DNA of 64,000 nt from Anas platyrhynchos (taxonomy: Eukaryota > Chordata > Aves > Anseriformes > Anatidae), in the NCBI RefSeq assembly GCF_047663525.1, contig NC_092621.1:9335001-9399000 (forward strand), in the 5' to 3' direction. Positions 47,244 through 62,700 of the stretch are shown one piece after another; within the stretch, counting starts at the first letter, position 1, and each line of letters begins with the position of its first letter. The position numbers and the translations under genes were made by a program. The notes beneath the pieces are model-generated. The model was not told the DNA's origin. It saw only the letters and a list, made by a program, of their open reading frames with translations, and searched no databases.

Positions 47244-48076
47244 ACTGACATCTCTTTTCGGGTAGCAAATTAAGACGTAGCCCGCGTGTGGGGCTGCTGG
47301 TCGGCAGGACGAGGGCACTATGGGGAGTGGGAGGAGGAACATGCTACAGGCCCAGTGGCCAGGACACACTCACACACGCACACACGCACGTAATTTTGGC
47401 AACAGCACGGAGGTGAAAGCCTTCCACCGAGCAGCGAGCCCGCGCGGGTCCGGCGTCAGGCACGGGGCTGCGAGCGGGGTCCGTACCCCAGCTCGGCCAG
47501 GGAACCCGATGGGCCTCGGGCAGGGGAAGCATTTTGAGGGGCAAAGTCCCATCCTGAGCTGATTTGGGGGTTCGGGCACCCGCAGACACTAGGTACGTGC
47601 ACAGCCTGGAGGCCACGCTCGGTTAAGGCGACAGACGGTGGCTGTCCCCCCTGGGGGGACAGCGGGGGGTGGGTGGGAAAGGGACCCTCCTCCAGCCCCC
47701 ATATCCCCGGGGAAGATGACACAAAGGGGCTAGGGGCCAGCCCAGGACAGACCTCCAGCGCAGAGGCCGGGTATCCCCTGGCTGCCTGGGGGTCCCGGCG
47801 CAGAGCCCCCTGGTGCCATGGGGACACTGCGTGCTGCCAACCCATGTCCATGGGGATGAGAGCCAGGGCAGGAGCTGCCAGCTGGACGCCGTGCTCCCTG
47901 CTGACTGCAGCCACGGCAGCTCGCCAGCCCAGCCAGGACACCAGCAACCTCCTGTCCGACCTCTGCCGAGGCTGTTTGGGGCCGGCTTTCCCTGTGCACC
48001 CTGCCCCGAGGGGCACAGGGCAGCCCGGCTTGCACCAGCATCCTCATCCCCAGGTTTTGGGACCTGTGGCCTGGAA

Positions 48077-48081
48077 AGGAG

Positions 48082-48113
<32 letters not shown>

Positions 48114-48127
48114 GGAGGAGGAGGAGT
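48077..48127 (+). repeat. (GGA)n tract in the SIGMAR1 3' UTR
   Basis: About 17 GAG/GAA triplets 40 bases beyond the SIGMAR1 stop, on the transcribed strand as CTC/CTT. Confidence 0.85.
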
Positions 48128-48165
48128 GGGGAGGAAGGCTGGCGGGGAAGCCCAGCCGGCCAGGC

Positions 48166-52553
<4,388 letters not shown>

Positions 52554-52810
52554 GGCCGGCTGGGGGTGGTGGGAGCTGAGACCGGTGAGCTCGTGTCACT
52601 TGTGAGCCCTCTGTTTTCCCTCCTGAGCCTGGTTCTGTTGGGTTTTGGCGCTGCGGGGTGGCTTTTGCCTGTTTGGCTACCCCGGTCCCAATCCTGCAGC
52701 ATCCCTGCACGAGTGGTGCAGCTCCTCCTGCTTCCAAAGTGAGGGGCTCACACCCTCCTCCCAGTCCAGTCTCACTGGTGGGACTGGGAACGATGCCACG
52801 GAGCATCTGC

Positions 52811-52816
52811 AATAAA
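52811..52816 (+). terminator. GALT: GALT poly(A) signal
   Basis: AATAAA 258 bases beyond the GALT stop, in a CTGCAATAAATCC context. Confidence 0.75.
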
Positions 52817-52829
52817 TCCAAAGAGCAAA

Positions 52830-53815
52830 GTGCCTCTGCCTGTGCCCTGCTGGCTCCTGGCGCTGTGTGGGGTGTCGCTGGTGCTTTTGGGGTCTTTTCT
52901 GGTGGGGACCTCAGCTGTTTTGGGGATAATGCTGGGGTCTGCAGGGGGAAGTGCCTGCAGCCCTGTTCTGCTCGCTGCTGTCTCTGCATTGCCTCCTCTT
53001 CCTCCCTGGGGGGAGCTCTGGGCCTGTTTTAGCGCTGCAGGCTGGGAGGAGTGGGAAGCAGGAGGAGGTTTTTTGCTGCCCAGGGTGCATCCACCTCATA
53101 GGTCAGGGCTGAGGGATGGCAAACTCTCTGCCTGGATGCCTCCCTGCAGCTGCCGAGCCCAGGAGCTGCTCCTCTTCCTCCTCCTCCTCACCACCTGGGG
53201 CTGCAGCCCTCATCCTGCCTGGGTACCAGGGATGCTGGGGGGCCAGCTCGGTGTGGGGCAGCAGCACCTGGTGCCTGGGGTGGGCTGGGGGATGCTTCAG
53301 GCAGCTCCACGCTCTTTGCTTCCCCCCCTGCAGCCCCTTGCCCTGGGCAAGCCCCTGGGGCTGTGCAGGAGCAGGTCCTGTGATGCCCCATGACTGGTTT
53401 TGGGGTTTGCCCCGTGGCATGGGGCTGAGCACCACCTGTCATTGCATCTTCGCAGTTTTTTTTTTTAAATCATCACCAAAGAGCCATTCTCATAACTCCC
53501 TAACGAGGCCCGTATTGTTGTGAAGGCTGAGAGTGGTCCCATGGGGGCCAGAAATCTTCCGTGAGCAGGGAGATGTTCTCCTCCTCAGGATGGATTTGCT
53601 TCCTCCAAGGCAGCAGCTGGTGGGAAGGGACACGGCCCTGTCTGTGCCGATGCTGTCCCCATCCCATGACACATCCCCCACACTGACCCTCGGGTCCCCA
53701 AGTTTTTTGGGAGGAGGCGATTGGGGTAACCCCACCACCGCCTTCATCCCCTCTCCTCCTCCTCCTCGCAACAAGTGCATCCGCAGCCACCTCGCCCCTT
53801 TCCAGCTCTTCCCTG
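52830..53815. other. GALT 3' flank, no gene recognised
   Basis: GC-rich sequence. The 187-codon frame at 52830-53393 starts with a hydrophobic stretch but shows no family, splice site logic or homology to IL11RA, the next human gene. Confidence 0.5.
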
Positions 53816-54130
53816 GCAAAGCGGCGACGAATCGGTTTAAGTGTGGCGATCCAGATTGGGGTAATTAGCCGCTGAACCGGTTGTAACGAAGCTCGTCATC
53901 CCCCTGCACACGCAGTTAGCTCTGATTTAATAGCCCACCGGCTCCCAGCCCCGGCCGCCGCGCGTCAGCCCGGGGCCGTAAATGAAACTCGCAGTAAGTC
54001 AAGCGGTATTAAACTTTACAGTCGCCGTCTTTAAAAGCGAGATGCTTTCTCCAATAAATCAGAGCGAGTGGGATTGTAAATATCAAGGCAGGATCCGTAT
54101 TGCTTAATTAAACAGCACCTAATGAACAGC
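53816..54130. other. AT-rich island, candidate conserved non-coding element
   Basis: Two complex AT-rich blocks (53826-53940 and 53975-54130) with words such as GGGGTAATTAGCCG, CTCTGATTTAATAG, GTAAATGAAACTC and GCTTAATTAAACAG, separated by a short GC-rich bridge. No repeat structure and no gene. Confidence 0.4.
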
Positions 54131-54310
54131 CTGTTTGTTGTGTTGTGATTTAGGATGGGAGCCGGGGCGTGCTGAGGAGCACAGCCCTGCTCGCAGGTAG
54201 CGGCTGCTGGAACGGCACTGAGACACTGCACGGGCTTCCCTTGGTTTGGTTTCAATCTTTTTCCACCCCCAAAATGTGAAAAATTCAGTGGGGAAATCAG
54301 CTCTAAGCGG

Positions 54311-54424
54311 GGATGCTCCTGGTGCAAATATCCCAGGGTATTTGTACCCATGGATGCTCCTGGTGCAAATATCCCAGGGTATTTGTACCCATGGATGCTC
54401 CTGGTACAAATACCCCGGTATTTT
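54311..54424 (+). repeat. 41-bp tandem repeat, 2.8 copies
   Basis: Units start at 54311, 54352 and 54393 (GGATGCTCCTGGTGCAAATA...). The first two are identical; the third diverges near its end. Each contains a GTGCAAAT octamer-like word and a palindromic TGGTACAAATACC-like core. Confidence 0.95.
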
Positions 54425-56050
54425 TAGGTTGTGTGAGGGGGTGGAGAAGCCTGGCAGGGAGAGACGGAGCCTTTCTTGCGGTGTAGGGAGGCGGGGTGCT
54501 GGTGCAGCCGGGGATGCAAATGCCCTGCAATTTGTAGGAACCATCGCTGCCGCACTATAAAGCCCCGGAGCCTTTTTATGTTTCGGTAGTTGCAGTCTGG
54601 TTGTAATCAGAAAGGCAAAGAAGTGATTTGTGGGGAAGAGATGAAGCTGGGTGCGGAGCTGAGGGGTGGCTGGCTGCCCCTGGGGGCTGTGGGGACTGCT
54701 TGTAGGGACTTGGGGACGGGGGAGACCCCCAGCATCACCACCTCCCTCCAAATCCCACAGCCCTGTGTCCCCAGGGCTCAGCTCATCCCTTTGGTGCCAC
54801 CTCCCGAGCCCCAAATCCTGCTGCCCCCCCCCATCTCCTCATTGCACAGGTGAGACAATAAATAAGGGAAGTTAATCTGTGACCGGAGCGTTTTAATCAG
54901 AGAAAAAAAAATGTATTAGTGCAGGCCTGCTGGCTCCTGCCAAGTGCACTTTTACTGTCCCTCCTGGTACCGGCTTTATGGCAGTCATTTCATTCTGGTT
55001 TTAGTGTTGTTTTTGCCCTTATTGTCGAGTTTCTCCTTGCCTCCTGTTGCCTGTGATTGGATTGATGGAGACAGGGGTTGGGGGAGGAAGGAGGGGAGGG
55101 GGAGAGGAAGGAAGAGGAGGAGGAAGGGAGGGAGGAAGGCCCTGTTTCTCCAGGGGGAAGGGAGCAGCCCAAATCCCCGTGTTCCTATCCCAAAGGCACC
55201 ATCGGGTGCTTAACATGGAAAACAATTTAAAAAGATTTAAGCAGATGCTAAACATCCTCCTGCCCTGCAGCAGGCGGCTCTGTGCTAGGGAGAGACCTGG
55301 GATGCCAGGAGAATGAAAAAGCAAAAAAGAAAAAAAAAAAAAAAAAGAAAAAGCAAAAAAAAAAAAACAACTCTGTTTCAGCTGTTGGCACAGCACCCAG
55401 CTTGTGCTGGGCAGCATGGAGCATCACCCCCAGGCTCGGCAGCTGCCTTGGCAGGGGCTTGCCAAGGGGCTGAGACCATTTTGGAGCAATTTCGGAGGTG
55501 ACTTGCCCGTGTCTCCGCCAGCTGGTGTCTATTCCTGGGCTGCTGGTCCCTGAGACCTCCCCGTAAGGGATTTCCAGAGACTTGGGGACCGTGGGACCGC
55601 AGCCGGGTGTCCGGGCTCCGTGTGTGCTCCAGCAGCCCAGCCCCATGGGATCTCCTTTGTCATCACCTGAGACATGCAGGTGATCAAACAGCACCACACT
55701 GCAGCATCCGCACGGTCAGTAAGCAGTGGGTCCCCCCAAATTTCCTCTGTGCCCAAGGCTGGGGATGGGCAAGAGCCCTCGGGGGTGGCACCCTCATAAA
55801 TCCCCCCCCCTGCTTGCTTTGTGACCCTTTCCACCCCATCTGCAAATCCCCCCGGGGATCAGGGATGCTGAAAAAGCAAGTGCCCGATTGCGGCTGCTCC
55901 CGTAGCATTTCGGTAACAGCAGGACCCTGCTCCATCCCAGGCCCTTAGAAGTTCCCGAAATATTGGCACAGGAGGAAAGAGGCGACCCCCAGCCCGTAAC
56001 CCGTCCCCTGTCCCCCCCCGGCAGGGACCAGCAGGCGCATCGGGGCCTCG
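54425..56050. other. Intergenic DNA with simple-sequence tracts
   Basis: No gene recognised. It contains GGAAGGAGG-type purine tracts (55079-55138) and an A-rich tract (55314-55370). Confidence 0.55.
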
Positions 56051-56054
56051 CCGT

Positions 56055-56333
56055 GATTGTGATAAAACCTGTGGGACACCAAGGGCATCGCTATGATTTG
56101 TGCTGTCTAAATGTTAATCAGAATAATAATGCCTATTGAGACAGCTGTTTTAAAAGGCTGTGATGTCGGAGTAAAAATTCCAATAAAACTCTATTAGCCC
56201 TTCCTCGTTACACTAATGGTGCCTGCTGCTAAAAGCCCCCCGCTATAGACACCCGTATTAATGGGCTTATTACAGGAAATAAAATCCGAGGCTGAACATT
56301 ACAGTGAAGCCTGATTAATTCAGCAAGGTAATC
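56055..56333. other. AT-rich island, candidate conserved non-coding element
   Basis: About 280 bases of complex AT-rich sequence (TGTCTAAATGTTAATCAG, AATAATAATGCCTATTG, CGTATTAATGGGC, GCCTGATTAATTCAG) between GC-rich flanks, with no repeat structure and no frame. It has the look of a developmental enhancer. Followed by a T20 run (56334-56353). Confidence 0.4.
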
Positions 56334-57009
56334 TTTTTTTTTTTTTTTTTTTTCCCTCCTCTCTCCCTTTCCTCCCCCCCCACCCTTTAGTTAATGAACG
56401 TGCTCCTCGAAGTGCCAACTGTGGAGCCTGACTCAGAGTTTGGTGACGCTTTTAAACTTATTTTGTTGGTGCAGAGGAAGCTCTTTGCTGGCCCCTGGTG
56501 TGCATGGAGACATCCACGGGGACATCCGTGAGACCTGGTGAGAGAGGAAGAGGATGGCCAGGAGCGAAGGCCCTGCAGTGCTGGGGAAGGGGACGGGGGC
56601 TGTCCCACAAGTGGCCCTGGCTTGGTGGCCAGCCCCTCGCTTGTCCCCGGGGCTGTCCCAAGTCCCGTGTGGCAATGCACACGGCGAGAGGCAGAAATCC
56701 AGGACGGACACACCGCTGCTCATCCAGGCTATAAATAACTCCCATAAAATCCTCTTCCCAGCCTTTTTGTGCGCAGCCAAACCCTGCCAATGGGAAAGGA
56801 GACGGCATCTATTTTACGGGCGGCTGGAAGCCGGCTTTGCATTTTTCTGGCTCGTGTAATCCCACAGGTACCCTCGTTTCTTCTCTTTTTTAACAGCCTT
56901 TTGCTTCACGTGCCTCCCAGCCAAGTTTAATTATGGCCTCGGCTCCCACTGCCTGGGGAAGGAGAGGGAAAAAGCTGGGAAGGAAGGAGGGGAGAGGGAT
57001 GGAGGGATG

Positions 57010-57148
57010 GAGGTGAGGAAGGAAGGAAGGAAGGAAGGAAGGAAGGAAGGAAGGAAGGAAGAGAAAGAGAGAAAGAGAGAGAGAGAAGTGAGGAGGAGAG
57101 GAGAGGAGAGGAGAGGAGAGGAGAGGAGAGGAGAGGAGAGGAGAGGAG

Positions 57149-57186
<38 letters not shown>
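57010..57186 (+). repeat. Compound purine tract (GGAA)n, (GA)n, (GAGAG)n, (GAGCAG)n
   Basis: Some 12 GGAA units, then AGAGAAAGAG, then about twelve GAGAG/AGGAG pentamers and six GAGCAG units. About 170 bases with almost no pyrimidine on the plus strand. Confidence 0.95.
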
Positions 57187-57189
57187 TAC

Positions 57190-58849
57190 CATTTTGTGCC
57201 CATCCTGGGAAGACTGGAGCAATGCTTGGGTCTCAGCCTGGCAGAGATGGCATTCATCAGCCTCAGATCAGCCCCCAGCATCAGTCCCACAGCTCTCCCT
57301 GCTCCAGGGTTTGCTGTGATTGCTCCCCATCACAAGCTTTTCTGCCCCGATGGGGGGTGCAGGCGATGGGTCCCCGCGGGAGGACGGGCTGGTGAGCGGG
57401 GAGAGGAAAATACAGGGGAAGGAAGGAAGGGGAAAGAAAAAAGAAGAAATCAATTTAGCTGCAATAAAGCCTCTTACTGTATTAACTGCTAATCCACAAG
57501 TACACAAACACACAGAGGGAGTCCTTGGAATAAAGGCATTTAATTAGGCTGTTTGCTCAACGCCGGCTCTGAAGGGTCTGGCACGACGGGGGAGCGGGCA
57601 CGGCGGGACGGGGGCGATGCTCGGGGGGCCACCGCTGACCTTCCCCTTTGCTGCAGGCCATGCCACAGCGCTGCCCCCTCCATGGGGGCATGGACCACCC
57701 CTCCAGCCACCCCTGGGTCCCTGGGGGTGCCTGGGGCTGAGTGGATGCCCCTCAGGCTGGGGCAGGATGGTGGGCATCGCGGGGCCGCTCACTCTTTCTT
57801 CCTCTCCTTTTCTCGCCTCTGGGCGGGGAGGGGGCTGCGGGGGGGCTATAACTCTTCTCTGCTCCTGTTTGATCTGCCAGCGGGCTCAGCGGGGGGAAGA
57901 CCCCGTCTCGGCAGGCTGCCCACGAGATAAAAGGCACAGAGGGCCCAGCCAAGACATTTTTTCCACTGCTCCCCCCCCCCCCTCCCTGAGCCGTTCGCCC
58001 CTTCCTCCATCCCCCCGGTTTTCTTGGCAAAGGACGAAACGGGAAAATGAGCGTACGCCTTTCAAAGCCCTTCTTCTTTCAATATTGAGCGGGGCCTGGA
58101 TCCCCTTCTGGATGCCGGATTGCTGGCATTCCCGCTCCCCACGCAGCCTAAACTGTAACAGCTGGGGGCTGGGGGTGACGGCCGGGGGCTGCCAGCACGT
58201 GCCCCAGACGGGGGCGACCCAGGGGGGGCCAAAGCATGAAGAAATGGGCTGCCCAAAGCTGACACGGCTCTGCTGTCCCGAGATGCTCGCTGGGATTTGG
58301 GAATCCCATCCCGCCCCGAGCGGGGATGCTGAGCACCCCAGGACCCCACAGGGCACAGCCTGCTGCTCCAGGCCCGGCCGAGTGTTTCACTTTAACATTT
58401 TCCAGAGGTTTTCTTTTGATTTCACCCTTTTCTGTTTGATTTTGTTTGAAGATGATAATGATCTTCCATTTCCAAATGAAAAGTCATTTGGCACCCATGG
58501 GGGGAAAAAAAAGATTTATTTTTTCATTTAAAGCTGTTGAAACAGGATAGTTAAACCATCGCATGTCTTTTTTTTTCTTTTTTCTTTTTTTTTTTTCTTC
58601 CCCCTCAAGGTTTTTGGAAAGAGAAATTCCTCCGAAGTGACCTTTTCTTGGGAAGTGTTTTGATGAACTGGCACTTTTCGGATGAAAAAGCATTTCTGTC
58701 CAAAGTGCCTGGTTGTTTCTGAGGCAAAGGGCAGGAGTGGAGGGGCCTGGGGCTGTGGGGAGAGTGGCTGGTGGAGGGAGGAGCCAGATTTTGGGATTTC
58801 TCCAGCCATTTGGAGAGGGTAATCCTCCTGGAGTCTGTGTTGAAGCACA
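57190..58849. other. Intergenic DNA, no gene recognised
   Basis: The longest frame (57617-58531) has no family resemblance. A T-rich tract lies at 58567-58600. No structural RNA or complete mobile element seen. Confidence 0.5.
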
Positions 58850-59780
58850 TGGAAAGAGGTAGGTTGCCTTCACTGAAGGCAAGTCATGCCTGAATAATCC
58901 AGTGGCCAACGATGGAGTGGCCGCATCGGTGGACAAGGGAAGGGCTACTGGTGTCACCCACCTGGACTTGTGCAAGGCCTGTGGGATGGTCCCCCATGAG
59001 AGTCTTTCCACCAAATTGTGGAGGTATTGGTTTGATGGATGGACTCTTAGAAGAACAAGGAATTGGCTGGGTGGCCAAAGTTATAGTTACGGCTCAGTGT
59101 CCAGGTGGGAACCAGTAAGAAATGGTGTCCCTCAAGTGGAGGCTGGGGGCAACACTATTTGGTGTCTTCAGCAGTGACATGGGCACTGGGAGTGGGTGTT
59201 CCCTCAGCCAGTTTGCAGATGGCACTAAGCTGAGTGGTGCAGGTGATACTTTGAAGGGAAGGGATGGCATCCCGAGGGACCTTGAGAAGCTGGAGAGGTG
59301 GGCCTGAGAGAACCTCATGGGGTTCAACAAGGCCAAGGGCAAGGTCCTGCACCTCAGTCGGGGCAATCCCAAATATCAGCACAGACTGGGTGATGGATGG
59401 ATGGGGAGAAGCCGTGTGGAGGACTTGGGGTACAGGGGGACAAAAAAATGAATGTGATGTGGTGATGTGTGCTGGCAACCCAGCAAGCCAGACGTGTCCT
59501 GGGCCGCACCCACACAGTGTGGGCAGCAGGGCAGGGAGGGGATTGTCCCCCTCTGCTCTGCTCTCGTGAGACCCCACCTGGAGCCCTGCACCCAGCTCTG
59601 GGACCCCCAGCACAAGGACATGGAGCTGTTGGAGCAGATCCAGAGGCCCTGAGGATGCTCAGAGGGCTGGAGCAGCTCTGCTGTGGGGACAGGCTGAGGG
59701 AGCTGGGGGCGTTCGGCCTGGAGGAGAGAAGGCTGCAGGAGGCCTCACTGCACCTCTCCAATCCATAAAGGGAGGAGAAA
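58850..59780 (+). mobile_element. CR1 LINE fragment, reverse transcriptase C-terminal half
   Basis: Decayed ORF2: HLDLCKACGMVPHESLSTKL, a GVPQ remnant near 59127, QFADGTKLSGAGDTL (the catalytic FADD has become FADG) near 59211, and DLEKLERWA near 59280. These are followed by the CR1 tail words CACCTGGAGCCCTGCACCCA, GAGCAGATCCAGAGG and GGCCTGGAGGAGAGAAGGCT. It is 5'-truncated and lacks the terminal 3' repeat, with several stops. It belongs to a different CR1 subfamily from the copy at 12120. Confidence 0.88.
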
Positions 59781-59789
59781 AGAAAGATG

Positions 59790-62700
59790 GAGAAAGAAAT
59801 GCTCCCTGAAGGGCAGCTCCCCCTTCTATAATTGCATTTGGGCGTCCTCATTTTCTGCTTCCCCACGTGCTGCATGTGCCACGTCACCTCGCTGCTGGTT
59901 CGGGTTTATTAACTGGGGTGTCAGGCAGGGGCAGACCAAATGGCTTACAAGAGCCTAAGTGCATCACAGCAACACCATTATCCCTTGCCACCGAATTCGT
60001 AATCTCCACAAAAAAAACTAGAGCAGGCGGATCTGAGAAGCCCTATTCTCCCTATGCCCGCGTGAGCAGGGCACTAATTATTTTACCTTTCGTTTTGACT
60101 ATTAATCCCATCCTCACCAGCTGCCTGTGATTTTACCTGGGATTGATGCTGGGCTGGCTGCACACATGCTTTTGGGCTCCCCACAGTGTGACACAGCTTC
60201 GGGGGTGTTTTTTGGGGTGTCCCCTTCCTCATGGGGCCGTGGTGGCTGGGGACCCTTCCTGCGGTACCCAGCAGGTGGTGGTCATGTGTAGCAAATTCCT
60301 CCCAGCCTTTTCTTATCGGAGGGCTTTAATGGTGTGTTTGGTGGCAGGGAGGCATTGCCCATCGCTCGTGGGCACCTGCTGCATTGTAAGATATTTCCTT
60401 CAACGTTTCCTGAGCTGGGTGCAGGCAATGGCTTCCCTTCCGCTGCTCTCCGGGCCATGTCAGTGCCAGACAGCAGCAATCATCTGGAGGGAAAACAGGC
60501 GAAACCTCTTATCACGCCCATGAGTCCGGTTGACACAGTCTTTCCGCTCTCTGATTGTATTTAATACCTCTCATTTCACATCTTTCAACACTTCACAATA
60601 GGACCGAAAGCCATAATATCTGTCATAACGCCTGCTCCGAAGGGACGCGCGGAGGTGGCGGTGTCTGGAGGGAAAGGGCTGGTGAAGGCTGGACGTGGGA
60701 CGTGGGGGACACTGGGACAGAGGGGGGTTTATTGCTGGGGGCTCAACACCCCTCAGGTATCCCCCCCAGGATATGGGGACTTGAGTTTCATCTGAGACGT
60801 TTGGGGTGCTGTGAGATGCTGTGAAGTGTGGGGGTGATGCTGTTTGGGGTACAGGGGCAGAGAGGAGCACGGGTGGGCTCTGAAGCTTGGATGCCCTCTC
60901 CCACCTCTGGGGGTGACAAACAGCCCCTAAGCCCTGACCCAGCACCTTCTGGGTGGATTTGGGGCCAACTGTAGGCGTCTGGGGGAGAGACTGGGACAGA
61001 CCTGGGGAAAATTCACTATTTTTCCTTGCTGGAGCTGCTGCCTGGCTGAATGCCAAAAAAACAAGAGAACCATGCTGGAGCTGGAAGAGGAGAGGTCAGG
61101 AGCAGGGCTGCTGAAATTTTTGGCTTCAAACAGCCAGGATGGCCAGAGATGAGGCAGACAAGGGCTTGTGGGCTTGGGGAGCTGCAGGGATGGGGCCAGC
61201 AGCCACCTGCTTCCCTACAGAGACCGGAGGAATTCCCAAATTCAGCATCAGGAATGGCTGGCCCTGACACCATTGCTTTGCATAGGAAGCCAAATGCTTC
61301 CTCTCAGCGTTTTACTCCTCGCCACATTTACGTCCAGGTGTTTAACTCTGACCTTGGATCAATTTCTTGCTTAAAGTTATCCATTTTCCATGACAGGGGC
61401 CTCGGAGATGATGAAAAATTGACATGGTGTAATAGCAGAGAAGTGCCTCTGGATTTGCAGCCAATCTCTCCTGCGGCACGGAAATAAAGCGCTCTGAAGG
61501 CTGCAGAATAGCTGAGCAAATCCAATAGTCTCATTTTATATAGGTGTATATATATGGGTATGTATATGCGTGTAGCTTTATACATATGCGTATTAATATT
61601 CTCCACCCATTTCATTGCAGCACCTGGCCCTCAGAAATACGGCTCCTAATGCCAGGGGCTAATGGGAGATGTTTTTATTTGTCCTTGTTATAAAACAGGT
61701 ATCTCCGTATTAACTTTGCAGGGCATTATATTGATGTACTGCAGTAAACTTTATGGCAGATTTCACAACCCTGTTAAGTGCATCGTCTTAGGCAGTAATA
61801 TCCAGCCAGGAAGAACAAGAGAAGTCCTTGCAAGTGATACATGGCTGGGGGAGCAGGGAGAGGTGATGCTGATACTTGCATGGTACCTGGCATGTGTAGG
61901 ATGCTCCCCACATCCCAGGTAAGGGCTTTCTCCCTTTTTGGCTGCTCCCAAAGCCTCACGGAGCCGTGCAGTGATTGCATCCCCTGGTTTCTGGCTGGCT
62001 GCTCTGGCTGCTGTTTGCTCTCCTCTCCCCCTGCCTTCCTCCCCCCCCCCCCCGTAAATCTAACGTGATGCTCATGCGTCCGCCGGTCACAGATAACTGC
62101 TTAGCTTAAAACCTGTTCAAATTCCCTTCACTTATCTGCTAAATGGGATCTCAGTTATAAATAGAGTCCTGTGGTCACGGAGGCTGATTTGGGCAGGGGC
62201 TTGTTTGGCAAGGAGTTTTACAGAAATCCGAGCAAATTGCTGGGAGAAGCTGAGAGATAATAACAAGGAAAATGATATTAAACTGACTTCTCCGCTCGCC
62301 CCTCATCCCTCGGCCATTAGCAAGCCATCAGGAGAGCACAGTCCTCTGGCAGACAGGTTGGCACAGGTGAAAGCAGATCAGGTGCAGAGGCTGGATCAAG
62401 ATCCCAACACTTTGGAGGTTTTGGGAGCAAGGACCAGGCTAGGCAACAGCTTAGTAGGGCCGGGATTGTAACAGGGCAGTAGGATTAGAAGAAAAGCCCT
62501 TGGTTATGAGTTCAGCATGTGCAAAAGGCAACTATCCAGAGGGGCTGCTTGGGACAAGAGGTGTGTGCAAGAGAAAGGCCCCATTGATGCTCCATCCCTC
62601 CAGCATTGCACAGATACTCAGAGTATTAAAGGAACCCACAAAATTCATTCACTTGGACCTTGGCATAAGATAAAACTCGCATGGGGAAATTAATCCATTG

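Noticed and set aside
52830-53393. 187-codon frame with hydrophobic start just after GALT, considered as IL11RA exon 1
   Set aside because: No immunoglobulin or cytokine-receptor motif (no WSXWS, no matching cysteines) and no splice structure.
55314-55370. A-rich tract considered as the tail of a processed pseudogene or SINE
   Set aside because: No retrocopied exon sequence or RNA polymerase III box precedes it; it looks like a simple A-rich repeat.
57617-58531. 304-codon frame
   Set aside because: No recognisable domain; ends in an AT-rich tract and overlaps antisense frames.
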